From: Clostridium intestinale DSM 6191
Lineage (GTDB): Bacteria; Bacillota; Clostridia; Clostridiales; Clostridiaceae
Direction: 5' to 3'
Length of the DNA stretch: 64,000 nucleotides
Assembly (NCBI RefSeq): GCF_900130055.1
Contig: NZ_FQXU01000003.1
Span: 399,627-463,626 of the forward strand
Numbering within the stretch: the first letter of the stretch is position 1; each line of letters begins with the position of its first letter. The position numbers and the translations under genes are program-made. Shown piece by piece: positions 52,420-61,802 of this stretch. The notes beneath the pieces were generated by a model that saw nothing but the letters and a program-made list of their open reading frames with translations, had not been told where the DNA came from and made no database searches.

Positions 52420-54252
52420 TTAGACTATATTGTATAAACTTCCGCCTTCTTTAAACAAGGGTTCAATATTTTTTTCAACTATTGAATCTGGGATTAATGA
52501 AGGTGCATGATGAGGCTTTTTTCTGATATCTATAATCATATTATCGCATCCCCAATGTTTATTTTCATAAAAGCTATTTACACCATAAATATCATGTGAA
52601 GGGTTACTTCTAGTAAAAGTTGCCCAGAAAAAGTTTGATAAAGAATCGCTTATAAAGCCACTATCATCACAAAGAATAATAATCGGACATGAATTCATAT
52701 TACCTTTTAACAAAATGCTATTAGCAAATTCATTTAATACATCCTTCTCCTTCTGATAATCAGAAAAGTTAGGACCCTCTATTGCTATTATTCCAGGCAT
52801 AACTAAACGTGGATTTTTAAAATCACCTAAATCATTAAGTTGATAGGGAACATCAGTGCATAACTCTCTTTTTTTATCTCCATAAGCTGCGATTACAACC
52901 TTACTTCCTGTATTTAAACCCGTTCCAGAATAATCTAATGTATCTATAGTAGTATTAGTTTGAAAATGAATGTCACGGTGTAAATCTAATCTTTCTAGCA
53001 TATATGTTAAAAACTCAACTTTTTTATGTGTATCTAAAGATATATCATCTTCAGCAGTAATAAATAGATATTTAGCTAAACTTAATTGACCAGTTCCTAA
53101 AATCCTATTAGCTAAAGTAAGTATTTCAGCTGGCTGTTTGACTTTTGCATAAGGAGTATAACGTTCACTGCCTATAGCAAATAAAAGTGGATGAACGCCT
53201 GCTTCATCAATTGCATGAACTTCTTTTATTCCGGGGATTTCTTGTTTTATAGCTTCTCCAGTAATTTCATGTATAAGCTCACCAAAGGCTGTATCTTCTT
53301 GAGGTGGACGTCCAACAACAGTAAAAGGCCATATTCCATTAGGTTTCCCAAAAACTTTATGAACTTTCATAACTGGAAATTCATGAGTAAGACTATAGTA
53401 GCCTATATGATCTCCAAAAGGTCCTTCAGGTTTTGTTTCATCAGGATAAATTTCTCCTGTAATTACAAAATCAGCATCAAGATTAATACAGTAGCCATCA
53501 TTATAACAATAACGAAAATTATGTCCTGATAGCATACCAGCAACAGTCATTTCACTTAGTCCTTCAGGCAGAGGCATAATTGCTGCTAAAGTATGTGCAG
53601 GTGGTCCGCCCACAAAAATACTTACCTTTAAAGGAATCCCCATTTTTTTTGCTTTTTGTTGATGAACTCCTATTCCTCTATGTATTTGATAATGCAGACC
53701 AACTTCTTCATTTAAAATATAATCGTTGCCAGTAAGTTGGATTCTGTACATACCAAGATTACTATTCATGATACCAGGTTTTTCTGGATCTTCGGAATAA
53801 ACTTGAGGTAAAGTTATAAATGCTCCTCCATCTTTAGGCCAGTGATGAATAAGTGGAAGGTCAGAAATTTTAATTTCCTGAAACTCAGACATCTTAGAAC
53901 TTAAACTTTTTAGAGGAAGAGCTTTAGTAGCTGAAATTCCACTACTAATATGTTTAAATGGATTTTTTAATATGCTCATAGGATTATTACGTAGGGCAAT
54001 TACGTTTTTGGTAGATTCCAATGTATTTTTAAATATTAATTTACTTCTATCTAAATTACCAAATAAATTCGACACAGCTTTATATTTTGAACCTTTTACA
54101 TTTTCAAATAGCAACGCGGGTCCATTAGCTGAGTTAACCTTTAGGTGTATAGCTGCCATTTCAAGGTAAGGGTCCACTTCTTCATGTACTCTTACTAACT
54201 GACCCATTTTCTCTAAGTCAAGAATACATTCTTCTAAATTACGATACATCAT
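52420..54252 (-). CDS. UbiD-family decarboxylase
   Basis: The 610-residue protein belongs to the prenylated-FMN-dependent decarboxylase family: MEMAAIHLKVNSANGPALLFENVKG-like start, GMYRIQLTGNDYILNEEVGLHYQIHRGIG, PLPEGLSEMTVAGMLSG, GDHIGYY and the Glu/Arg-type site around YPDETKPEGPFGDH. It removes CO2 from aromatic or acrylic acids. A UbiX flavin prenyltransferase, which supplies its cofactor, is not in the window. Longer than canonical UbiD (about 490). Tandem ATGs follow AAGGAG. Confidence 0.85.
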   Translation of the reverse strand: MMYRNLEECILDLEKMGQLVRVHEEVDPYLEMAAIHLKVNSANGPALLFENVKGSKYKAVSNLFGNLDRSKLIFKNTLESTKNVIALRNNPMSILKNPFKHISSGISATKALPLKSLSSKMSEFQEIKISDLPLIHHWPKDGGAFITLPQVYSEDPEKPGIMNSNLGMYRIQLTGNDYILNEEVGLHYQIHRGIGVHQQKAKKMGIPLKVSIFVGGPPAHTLAAIMPLPEGLSEMTVAGMLSGHNFRYCYNDGYCINLDADFVITGEIYPDETKPEGPFGDHIGYYSLTHEFPVMKVHKVFGKPNGIWPFTVVGRPPQEDTAFGELIHEITGEAIKQEIPGIKEVHAIDEAGVHPLLFAIGSERYTPYAKVKQPAEILTLANRILGTGQLSLAKYLFITAEDDISLDTHKKVEFLTYMLERLDLHRDIHFQTNTTIDTLDYSGTGLNTGSKVVIAAYGDKKRELCTDVPYQLNDLGDFKNPRLVMPGIIAIEGPNFSDYQKEKDVLNEFANSILLKGNMNSCPIIILCDDSGFISDSLSNFFWATFTRSNPSHDIYGVNSFYENKHWGCDNMIIDIRKKPHHAPSLIPDSIVEKNIEPLFKEGGSLYNIV

Positions 54253-54388
54253 TTACTCTCCTTATTTCTTTTAACTAAAATTAAATATACATTAATAATA
54301 CAGTGAAACTAATATCCATGCAATGGAGTTAAGTTTTAAGTATATTTTTTTTACATATACTAACACTAGATTCAAAAGAGGTGATATG

Positions 54389-54703
54389 ATGAAAAAATCT
54401 ATATATATTTTTTTCTTTGTACTAATTTTATGTATTAATATTAATTCATTAAGCGCTCTGGCTGTAAAAGATACATTTAAAGAAGGTCTCTATAAACTAT
54501 CAGATTTAAATCCAAAACCTGAAAACAACTATGTAATGGAAAATATATCTGATGAAAATATTTATGTATTAATTTTTAATGAAAAACAGATTGCAGTTCA
54601 AGCATTTCAATTAGCTAAAAAGTTTGACTCTTTCAATTTAATACCTATTAAATCTAGCTATAGAATTGTAATTGTTGGAAAGGGTGAAGTGAAAATTTCT
54701 TAA
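54389..54703 (+). CDS. small secreted protein, unknown function
   Basis: The start MKKSIYIF (or the ATG one codon earlier) follows GAGGTG. The N-terminal about 24 residues are a signal peptide (KKSIYIFFFVLILCININSLSA with likely cleavage after SALA). The mature about 80 residues have short beta-like and hydrophobic segments. No family is recognised. It is divergent from ubiD and ends in a strong terminator. Confidence 0.55.
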   Translation: MKKSIYIFFFVLILCININSLSALAVKDTFKEGLYKLSDLNPKPENNYVMENISDENIYVLIFNEKQIAVQAFQLAKKFDSFNLIPIKSSYRIVIVGKGEVKIS

Positions 54704-54722
54704 CATTTTTATGCCTATAAAT

Positions 54723-54762
54723 AGGATATCCCAAAGCAATTAAAAATGCTTTGGGATATCCT
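54723..54762. terminator. bidirectional terminator
   Basis: A perfect 16-base stem (AGGATATCCCAAAGCA and its complement) separates the secreted-protein and small helical genes. Confidence 0.85.
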
Positions 54763-54772
54763 TAATTAAAGG

Positions 54773-55000
54773 TTAGGCTAATAACTTCATCATTTCTGTA
54801 ACTGATTTTTTTACTTTGCTAGGTAATCTGTCTAAGGCTTTTTCTCTATCTCTTTCGTTACTAATTTGAGAAATTCTCATTACTTCTTGCTGTAAACCAG
54901 GTATGCCGCTTATTTCATTAGCCAATCTGCTGAATTTTTCTGCAAATGCAGGATCTTGCATCTTTTTCTGAAGTTTCATAATTAGCTCCATGCCGTTCAT
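54773..55000 (-). CDS. small helical protein, unknown function
   Basis: The start MNGMELIMK follows AAGGAGG by 7 bases; the longer frame to 55030 has none. The 75-residue protein is amphipathic and charged, with EISGIPGLQQEVMRI and DRLPSKVKKSVTEMM. No domain is recognised. It is downstream of the histidine kinase gene by 97 bases and might be in its transcript, but no function is inferred. Confidence 0.6.
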   Translation of the reverse strand: MNGMELIMKLQKKMQDPAFAEKFSRLANEISGIPGLQQEVMRISQISNERDREKALDRLPSKVKKSVTEMMKLLA

Positions 55001-55097
55001 TAAATAGCCTCCTTGGCAGTTTTGAACCATACTTTTTAGGTAGGTCTATATAATTTTTATATGTTTTAATACCAAGAAGTGTTCTTTAGAAACTTAA

Positions 55098-57032
55098 TTA
55101 TCTATAAATATCTGAGAATTCAATTTTTATTTTTTCTACATTATATTGACTCTTAAAATTACTTTTTGGAGTTGCGTCTACACCATTTTGTATGATTTTA
55201 GCTGGAAGAGTAATTATAAATTCTGTGCCTTTATCTTTTATGCTTTTTACTTCAATAGTCCCCTCATGCATTTCAACTAATGCCTTAACTATAGATAAAC
55301 CTATACCACTGCCCTCGTGACTTCTATTTAAAAGAGGATCTACTTGTTTAAATCTTTGGAAAAGTTGAGCTAAATTTTCTTCTGAGATTCCTTTTCCTGT
55401 ATCTTTTACTGATATTATTACATAATCATCTTTATCAAATAAATTAACCTCTATTGTATCACCTGGTTTAGTAAATTTAGTTGCATTAGATATTAGATTT
55501 AAAAAGATTCTTTCTAATTTTTCAGCATCAAAGGCCATTATTTTTTCTTCTACATCAGTGTCAAATATGATAGTTCTTTCCATAGTGTGTACATATTCGG
55601 CTGTTGATTGAGTTATCTCCTCCACTACCTCTACTATATTTCCATTCTCTAAATCAATTTTAACAAATCCAGAATCTATTTTAGTCATGTCAATTAAATT
55701 ATTTACGAGCCTCAATAGCCTATAACAATTCTGTTTAACACCACTTGTGTAACCGCTTAATTTTTCAGTATTTAAACTTTCGCCTTTTTTTATAAGTAAA
55801 GAAAATAGCTGTGTCGTAGAAAAAATAATATTTAATGGGGTTCTTAATTCATGGGACATATTTGCTATAAACTCAGTTTTTAACTTATCATATTTTAATG
55901 TTTCCTCTAATAATCTTTTATTCTCTGATATCATGTAGTTGAAGCTGTTTGATAATACTCCTATCTCGTCTTTACTATCTATATCACAGCGTATAGATAG
56001 ATCACCTGAACCTGCAATTTCCATACATGATTTTAATTTACTAATAGGTCTAACTAAAGTATTAGCTACAAAAACTGCTATTATCCCAGCAAAAACTATT
56101 ACGATACATCCAATAATAATTGTAGTATTTAGAATTTCTTTAGAAGAATAGTTTAACTCATCGTAATTAGCTGTAGTAACTATATACCAATCCCATGGCT
56201 CAAAATATGTATAATAGGCTACTTTTCTAACATCATTGTATGTATACTCTATTGTTCCTTCTTTAGAGGAATAAATCTTTTGAAAAAAATCATAATTACT
56301 AACATTTTTTCCTTTATCAGATGGATGAATTATTACATTACCATTTGAATCTAATATGTAAGCATATCCTGTTTCTCCTATCTTAATGTTACTTAATGTT
56401 TCACTTAAATAATTATTAATAACCTTATTCCCTATACCGATTGCTCCTATAATATTTTTATGACTGTCAAGTAAAGGCTTCATTCTAGTAACATATCCAG
56501 AGCCTTGGATTAAAATACTTCCTATGAATTCTTCATTGTTAAGTATTTTTTTATAAGCATCTGTATCACTTGAAATATATGTACCTAAAACGCTCCTATC
56601 ATCAGTTGCTATAGTACTAGATACTCTTATTAGTTTATCATTATTTAATAAAAATATTGTTGCAACAGCTCCAGTAGACTGCTTCAACTTATTGACTAGT
56701 GTATTATCTAATGTTAGGTTCTGATTACCTGCATATAAAATTGGAAGGGTAAATTCACCAACTTTTACGTAGTTATTATAATCTACATTGAAATTGTTAA
56801 AGTTATTTAATATTGAACTTGCAAAGTTCAAATCTCCATAAGATTTCTCGATAAGCAAGTCATTTCTGACACTAAGAGTAGTATCAATAGATTGTGTTAA
56901 TCGTTTACTTTTCTCATTAATCTCTTTTAAAACTGCTGATTTAGATTTTTGAACTGTAAAAAAACCTAATATACTTACTACAAAAATAATTAATCCCAAA
57001 TAACTAATTATAAGTTTATACATAATTTTCAT
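55098..57032 (-). CDS. orphan sensor histidine kinase with extracytoplasmic Cache domain
   Basis: The start MKIMYKLII follows AGGGGAAGG. Two helices flank a large extracellular region (about 30-285) with a double-Cache-type pattern (GYAYILDSNGNVIIHPS near 225). A HAMP domain follows (NTLVRPISKLKSCMEIAGSGDLS...), then HisKA with the phosphorylated His in FIANMSHELRTPLN and an HATPase_c with NLISNATKFT, DTGKGISEENL and GSGIGLSIVKALVEMH. No response regulator is adjacent. The ligand is unknown, probably a small organic acid or amino acid. Confidence 0.9.
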   Translation of the reverse strand: MKIMYKLIISYLGLIIFVVSILGFFTVQKSKSAVLKEINEKSKRLTQSIDTTLSVRNDLLIEKSYGDLNFASSILNNFNNFNVDYNNYVKVGEFTLPILYAGNQNLTLDNTLVNKLKQSTGAVATIFLLNNDKLIRVSSTIATDDRSVLGTYISSDTDAYKKILNNEEFIGSILIQGSGYVTRMKPLLDSHKNIIGAIGIGNKVINNYLSETLSNIKIGETGYAYILDSNGNVIIHPSDKGKNVSNYDFFQKIYSSKEGTIEYTYNDVRKVAYYTYFEPWDWYIVTTANYDELNYSSKEILNTTIIIGCIVIVFAGIIAVFVANTLVRPISKLKSCMEIAGSGDLSIRCDIDSKDEIGVLSNSFNYMISENKRLLEETLKYDKLKTEFIANMSHELRTPLNIIFSTTQLFSLLIKKGESLNTEKLSGYTSGVKQNCYRLLRLVNNLIDMTKIDSGFVKIDLENGNIVEVVEEITQSTAEYVHTMERTIIFDTDVEEKIMAFDAEKLERIFLNLISNATKFTKPGDTIEVNLFDKDDYVIISVKDTGKGISEENLAQLFQRFKQVDPLLNRSHEGSGIGLSIVKALVEMHEGTIEVKSIKDKGTEFIITLPAKIIQNGVDATPKSNFKSQYNVEKIKIEFSDIYR

Positions 57033-57202
57033 ATAAAACCCTTCCCCTACCATCATTATATAAATAGGCTACTTTATTTAATTCTACAAATTAGGATATT
57101 TTGTTAATTATACCATGAAAATGGCACAAAATCATTGTCTTTTTTTTAACAATTAGTAAATATTATAAAATTTAATCGAAAAGTGTCTCATTATTAATAG
57201 AT

Positions 57203-57312
57203 TTGTCATATATTATATTAGACCATTATAAGTTAGCTTTGATAATTTTAATGATTCTCTTGCCCGTCAACATCCTATCTATTGTGCTAGTTAATGGATA
57301 GGATGTTTTTAA
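57203..57312 (+). ncRNA. candidate small RNA with promoter and terminator
   Basis: TTGTCA (57203-57208), a 17-base spacer and TTATAA (57226-57231) would start RNA near 57238. A strong hairpin (57269-57283 with 57293-57307, one mismatch) and T-run end it. There is no reading frame inside. It is in the 486-base gap between the histidine kinase and lysozyme genes. Confidence 0.35.
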
Positions 57313-57439
57313 TTTAAAAATAATATCGAAACTTGTAACAAGTAATTTTAATTAAGCATATGATATATTAATTGAGGATTAGATTATTTTCCAAAGTTTT
57401 CACCTCCTTGAAGGCTTTTGTTAAATCTAAAAAAATATT

Positions 57440-57480
57440 GCTCCTTCATCACTTAAGATGTAGGAGCTTTTTTATTTTTT
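57440..57480. terminator. terminator-like hairpin in the intergenic gap
   Basis: GCTCCTTCATC/GATGTAGGAGC (one mismatch) with T-runs on both strands. It probably ends the lysozyme transcript. The gap also contains an AAGGAGG at 57404-57414 on the minus strand, followed only by an 8-codon TTG frame. Confidence 0.6.
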
Positions 57481-57490
57481 AGGAAATTAT

Positions 57491-57516
57491 ACGGCTCATA
57501 ATCGCCTTGGCGACTT
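57491..57516 (+). ncRNA. shared 19-base element with terminator
   Basis: ACGGCTCATAATCGCCTTG (57491-57509), the complement of the word at 13238-13256, is followed by TCGCC/GGCGA hairpin and six Ts, just past the end of the lysozyme gene. On the plus strand it looks like the end of a small RNA. Confidence 0.35.
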
Positions 57517-57518
57517 TT

Positions 57519-58427
57519 TTAGAGTCCTAAAAGTTTTCTCCAAGTATTCTGTCCAACTATTCCATCAACTGATAATCCCTGTGCTTTCTGAAAATTTATA
57601 ACTGCTTGTTTAGTATTTACCCCAAAAATACCATCAGGAGTTGTACCAACTTTTTCTTGAATCCACTTAGTTATATTACCTTGAGCTCCTTGTTTGATTA
57701 GTGGAGCGGCAGCTAAAGTCTTAGGGCCAGCTATTCCATCTACTACTAATCCAGAATTAAACTGTCTATTAAATTCTTTTTGTAGTTCTCGAATAATATT
57801 ATTCCCACTATTTGATTCTTGTCTTGGTGGTTCTACTGGAGTTTGCTGATTGTTTATAAATATTCCTTCTGTAAAATTGTTTAAATCAACATTCCCATTG
57901 ATACCTGATACTCTTCCGTTTGAGGTATATTGATGACCTACTACATTATAGAATCCAGTTGCCATTGGAGCACTAACTCCATAATGAGCTATCCATGCTT
58001 TATATCTTTTGATTCTGCTATCTAAATTATCTCGTCCAAAATACCCGCCAGTATATATTATACAATCCAAACCTGATAACTCTTTGAACTTCGCTAAAAA
58101 TTCTAAACATCTATCAGTTATTTGTGATGCATTTCTATTCTGAGAATTATTTTCTATATCCAAAACTGGAATTATTTCATAACTTTTATTTTTTATAGCA
58201 TTATAAAATTCTACAGCTTGTTCAGAAGGTGATGTCTTTTCACTCATAAAGTGATAAAATCCTACTGGGAAACCAGCATTTTTTGCTCCTTGATAATGTG
58301 ATTCTAGCTTGGGATCTATAAATGAAACTCCTTCTGTTGCTTTTATTATTACAACTTGTACTGCATTTTTTAGTGTATCAAAATCTACATTAACTTGGTA
58401 GTTTGATATATCTATTCCTTTTAACAT
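57519..58427 (-). CDS. GH25 lysozyme with two peptidoglycan-binding domains (endolysin-like)
   Basis: The 302-residue protein has a GH25 muramidase domain (about 1-195) with GIDISNYQ (Asp6), PVLDIEN (Asp90/Glu92), GFYHFMSEK and HQYTSNGRV. Two PG_binding_1 repeats follow (about 213-257 and 258-302: VVDGIAGPKTL, TPDGIFGVNTKQAVINFQKAQG, SVDGIVGQNTWRKLL). There is no signal peptide, as in phage endolysins and the clostridial autolysin Lyc. It cleaves the MurNAc-GlcNAc bond. AGGAGG precedes the ATG. No phage genes are adjacent. Confidence 0.9.
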   Translation of the reverse strand: MLKGIDISNYQVNVDFDTLKNAVQVVIIKATEGVSFIDPKLESHYQGAKNAGFPVGFYHFMSEKTSPSEQAVEFYNAIKNKSYEIIPVLDIENNSQNRNASQITDRCLEFLAKFKELSGLDCIIYTGGYFGRDNLDSRIKRYKAWIAHYGVSAPMATGFYNVVGHQYTSNGRVSGINGNVDLNNFTEGIFINNQQTPVEPPRQESNSGNNIIRELQKEFNRQFNSGLVVDGIAGPKTLAAAPLIKQGAQGNITKWIQEKVGTTPDGIFGVNTKQAVINFQKAQGLSVDGIVGQNTWRKLLGL

Positions 58428-58840
58428 TATATACTCCTCCTTTTATCATTTTTTATTATTCAACATTAAACTATATGTTTTAAGTTTTAAATTGTTCCAT
58501 AATGATAGTAATTAAAAACACTAATTTCCTTGGAAATATTTAACATATAGAATTCTATAAAAACTTTGTAATTGATAAAATGACTTTAGTCTATTCTGCT
58601 GAAAAGGCTAAAAAAAAGACAGAAGATATATCTTCTGCCTTCAAGAAGGAATTTTGGTGTTTGTAATGAGAAATTTCAATTTAAATATATATTATATACA
58701 TAATCTAATCAATAATTAGCTCACTAAAGTAATTATTACGTGCATCGAAACTAAATAACGATTTTAAATATATATACTGTAATTAAATATAGAAAGCTGG
58801 ACAATTGTCCAGCTTTCTATATTTTTAGATTGTTTTATTA
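58428..58840. other. intergenic region, possible minus-strand small RNA
   Basis: The hairpin CAGAAGAT/ATCTTCTG (58620-58637) with a minus-strand T-run would end a transcript starting near 58720. The palindrome at 58789-58820 is a terminator serving hcp. No gene was seen. Confidence 0.35.
58789..58820. terminator. palindromic terminator of hcp
   Basis: A perfect 16-base inverted repeat with essentially no loop (ATAGAAAGCTGGACAA and its complement) stands 21 bases below the hcp stop. Confidence 0.8.
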
Positions 58841-60544
58841 CTATGATTCCATGAACATTTTCATGTCATCTTCAACATTAGTTATTCCACCGATACCAAA
58901 GTTTTCTACTAAGACTTTTGCAACATTTGGTGAAAGGAATGCAGGCAGTGTTGGTCCTAAATGAATATTTTTAACACCTAAGTGTAGTAATGATAATAAT
59001 ACTATTACAGCTTTTTGTTCATACCAAGCTATGTTATAAGATATAGGTAATTCATTTACACTCTTCAATCCAAAAACTTCTTGAAGTTTTAGAGCAATTA
59101 CAACTAATGAATATGAATCATTACATTGTCCAGCGTCTAACACTCTTGGAATTCCTCCAATATCACCTAGGTTTAATTTGTTGTACTTATATTTTGCACA
59201 ACCAGCAGTTAATATAACTGTATCTTTAGGTAATTTTTCAGCAAATTCTGTATAGTAGTTTCTAGATTTAGCTCTTCCATCACAACCGGCCATAACAAAG
59301 AATCTTTTTATTGCACCAGTTTTAACAGCATCTACAACTTTATCAGCAAGTGCTAAAACTTGGTTGTGAGCAAATCCGCCAACTATTTGTCCCTTTTCTA
59401 TTTCTGTTGGTGCTTTACATTTTTTAGCCATTTCAATAACTTTAGAAAAATCTTTGGTTCCATCAGATTTAGCTTCTATATGTGAACATCCTGGCATTCC
59501 AGTAGCACCAGTTGTAAATAATCTATCTTTATAAGAAGCTTTAGGTATAACTATACAGTTAGTTGTCATTAGAATTGCTCCATTAAACTTCTCAAACTCT
59601 TCTTTTTGTTTCCACCATGCATTACCATAATTGCCTGCGAAGTGACTATATTTTTTGAATTTTGGATAGTATTGTCCAGCAAGCATTTCTCCATGAGTAT
59701 ATACATCTACTCCTGTACCTTCTGTTTGCTCAAGTAGCATTTCTAAATCTCTTAAATCATGTCCAGATATTAATATTCCAGGATTTTTTCTAACACCTAT
59801 ATCAACAGTTGTTATTTCAGGGTGTCCATAAGTTTCAGTATTAGCTTGATCAAGTAGTGCCATACCATCTACTCCGAATTTACCTGCTTCTAATGCAAGT
59901 CCAACTAAATCATCTACTGTTAAACTATCGTCTATTGTAGAAGCTAGTGCTTTAACCATAAATGCATGAACTTCTTCGTTATTATATTTTAAGTTCATAG
60001 CATGCTTCATGTAAGCCGATAATCCTTTTAATCCATAAGTTATAAGTTCTCTTAGACTTCTTATATCCTCATTTTCAGTTGCAAGTACTCCAACTGTTTC
60101 AGCCTTTGCATCAAATGCTATTGTATTATCTGCAGTCCATGATGCAGCATCTGGCATTATAACTTCAGTAGTTTGCATTCCAAATATTTTCTTGAAGAAT
60201 CCACCAGTTACTCTTACCTCTCCAACTTGTCCGCCTGAGTTTACAACTTTAAGTTTTAAAATTTCTCTTAATCTTAGCGTTTCTTTTACTCTATCTAATA
60301 TAGAATCTCTATCAAAATTAGCATTTGTAATTGTTGTAAATAAGTTTTCAGTAATATATTTATCAACAACGCTATCTATAACTCCAACTTTTCTTCCTTC
60401 ATTGCTTACTATAGCTAGCCCTTTAGTTACATATATTAACAAATCTTGAGCCTTTGCTACGTGTTCGTCTTTACCACAAACCCCTACCTTAGTACAGCCA
60501 GTACATCCTGCTGTTTCTTGACATTGATAACAAAACATTGACAT
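58841..60544 (-). CDS. hcp: hydroxylamine reductase / hybrid-cluster protein
   Basis: The 567-residue protein has the class I N-terminal cluster motif [19 protein letters not shown] (Cys5, 8, 17, 23) for the [4Fe-4S] cluster, and downstream Cys, Glu and His residues for the hybrid 4Fe-2S-2O cluster (e.g. [47 protein letters not shown]). It reduces hydroxylamine or nitric oxide; protection from nitrosative stress is the expected role. GGAGG precedes the ATG. A Crp/Fnr-type dyad lies 100 bases upstream. Confidence 0.95.
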   Translation of the reverse strand: MSMFCYQCQETAGCTGCTKVGVCGKDEHVAKAQDLLIYVTKGLAIVSNEGRKVGVIDSVVDKYITENLFTTITNANFDRDSILDRVKETLRLREILKLKVVNSGGQVGEVRVTGGFFKKIFGMQTTEVIMPDAASWTADNTIAFDAKAETVGVLATENEDIRSLRELITYGLKGLSAYMKHAMNLKYNNEEVHAFMVKALASTIDDSLTVDDLVGLALEAGKFGVDGMALLDQANTETYGHPEITTVDIGVRKNPGILISGHDLRDLEMLLEQTEGTGVDVYTHGEMLAGQYYPKFKKYSHFAGNYGNAWWKQKEEFEKFNGAILMTTNCIVIPKASYKDRLFTTGATGMPGCSHIEAKSDGTKDFSKVIEMAKKCKAPTEIEKGQIVGGFAHNQVLALADKVVDAVKTGAIKRFFVMAGCDGRAKSRNYYTEFAEKLPKDTVILTAGCAKYKYNKLNLGDIGGIPRVLDAGQCNDSYSLVVIALKLQEVFGLKSVNELPISYNIAWYEQKAVIVLLSLLHLGVKNIHLGPTLPAFLSPNVAKVLVENFGIGGITNVEDDMKMFMES

Positions 60545-60643
60545 ATTATGTCCTCCTATTGGTCTATTTAATATTTATTATTTTTATTTATGATTCCTTG
60601 ACTTCAACGAATTAAAGTTTACTATATTACTCATATTTAATGC

Positions 60644-60659
60644 TGTAACATAAGTTACA
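60644..60659 (-). promoter_or_regulatory. Crp/Fnr-type dyad upstream of hcp
   Basis: TGTAAC-ATAA-GTTACA is a perfect dyad. On the minus strand its centre is about 40 bases from the expected start site, with TAATAT/TATAGT boxes at 60621-60629 as -10. This is the class II activation geometry, compatible with HcpR, the Crp/Fnr regulator of hcp in anaerobes. The regulator gene itself was not seen here. Confidence 0.5.
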
Positions 60660-60704
60660 ATCAAATTTTTTTTTATAAATAAGTTTATCAATATCAATTT
60701 AGAT

Positions 60705-60746
60705 AAAATAAGAGTTAGGAAAATTTACATTCCTAACTCTTATTTT
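60705..60746. terminator. terminator of the PhnA-like gene
   Basis: The 16-base perfect stem AAAATAAGAGTTAGGA and its complement lies between hcp's promoter and the phnA-like stop. Confidence 0.8.
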
Positions 60747-60750
60747 TTAT

Positions 60751-61092
60751 CTATATTTTTTTAACAAATTCAGATTTTAATTTCATAGCTCCAAAGCCAT
60801 TAATTTTACAATCTATGTTATGGTCGCCTTCAACCAAACGTATTCCTTTAACTTTTGTTCCTTGCTTTAATGGCGTTGAACTTCCTTTTACTTTAAGATC
60901 CTTAATTATAGTAACAGAATCACCATCATTTAGAATATTTCCATTTGAATCTTTTACAATTATAACATCTGCATTCTCATTACTTGTGGAATCTAAAGTC
61001 CATTCATTTGCACATTCTGGACAAATAAAAACATCTCCATCCTCGTAAGTATATTCTGAATTACACTTTGGACAATTTGGTAAACTTGTCAT
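60751..61092 (-). CDS. PhnA-domain zinc-ribbon protein (YjdM)
   Basis: The 113-residue protein opens with a zinc ribbon (Cys7, Cys10, Cys24, Cys27: CPKC ... CPEC) and continues with the PhnA SH3-like domain [23 protein letters not shown] and KLKSEFVKK. The alkylphosphonate name is historical; the true role is unknown. AGGAAA precedes the ATG. It is divergent from the flavin-reductase-like gene. Confidence 0.85.
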   Translation of the reverse strand: MTSLPNCPKCNSEYTYEDGDVFICPECANEWTLDSTSNENADVIIVKDSNGNILNDGDSVTIIKDLKVKGSSTPLKQGTKVKGIRLVEGDHNIDCKINGFGAMKLKSEFVKKI

Positions 61093-61261
61093 AAATATAT
61101 TTCCTCCATTAGTAAAGTTTATTTTTCAATAAGTTATAGTATCATAATTGTTGTACTTTTACAAATTTAATCAAAGATAAGAAGTGAGCATATTGTTTAT
61201 TTTTACATATTACTTGATATAATTAAAGTATAAATCTAATAAAACATGAGGAGATATAAAA

Positions 61262-61687
61262 ATGAAACTTAGTGCATTTAACTATGGAGCTAATGCCGTT
61301 TGCTTCATAAAAAATGAAAAGAAATACGGTATGATATGTGCTTGGGCAATGCAAGCTGATTATGATAAAATTCTATTGATGCTTGGCGCTCAAAGTATAA
61401 CAGGTAAAAATATTGCAAAAGGTGACATTATAGGTGTCAGTTCATTAAATGAACATCAACAAAATATAGTTGATGCATTAGGATTTAGTCATTCTGATAA
61501 TAATGATAAGTTTACTAATATACAATATACTATTAAGGATTCTGCTATTTTAATAGATGGGGCTAGTAATGAGATGATTATAGAAGTAACGGATGTATTA
61601 CATCTAGAAGGTATTGAGGAAGATTATTTAGTTTATGGAGTTGTAAAATTAGCTAAAAGTAATGAAACTAAAAAATACACATTATAA
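61262..61687 (+). CDS. flavin-reductase-like FMN-binding split-barrel protein
   Basis: The 141-residue protein has the pattern of short flavin reductase-like proteins: NAVCFIKNEKKYGMICAWAMQADYDKILLMLG and SITGKNIAKGDIIGVSSLNEHQQNIVDALG. It probably binds FMN and may transfer electrons in anaerobic metabolism. AGGAGAT precedes the ATG. It ends in a terminator shared with the DJ-1 gene. Confidence 0.75.
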   Translation: MKLSAFNYGANAVCFIKNEKKYGMICAWAMQADYDKILLMLGAQSITGKNIAKGDIIGVSSLNEHQQNIVDALGFSHSDNNDKFTNIQYTIKDSAILIDGASNEMIIEVTDVLHLEGIEEDYLVYGVVKLAKSNETKKYTL

Positions 61688-61739
61688 GTTTGAAGTATAT
61701 GAAAAAACTCAATAAAGAAATTTATTAAGAAAGAAAAGG

Positions 61740-61784
61740 AAAACCCAATTAAATGAGTTTGAAACCTACATTTTATTGGGTTTT
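61740..61784. terminator. bidirectional terminator
   Basis: AAAACCCAATTAAAT pairs with ATTTTATTGGGTTTT (one mismatch) between the convergent flavin-reductase-like and DJ-1 genes. Confidence 0.75.
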
Positions 61785-61802
61785 AATAGCATTAATTAAT
61801 AA

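Noticed and set aside
53191..53529. 112-codon plus-strand frame inside ubiD
   Set aside because: Antisense shadow of a conserved gene, with no ribosome site or family.
57380..57403. 8-codon TTG frame after AAGGAGG on the minus strand
   Set aside because: The ribosome site is good, but the peptide is too short and there is no further evidence of a gene.
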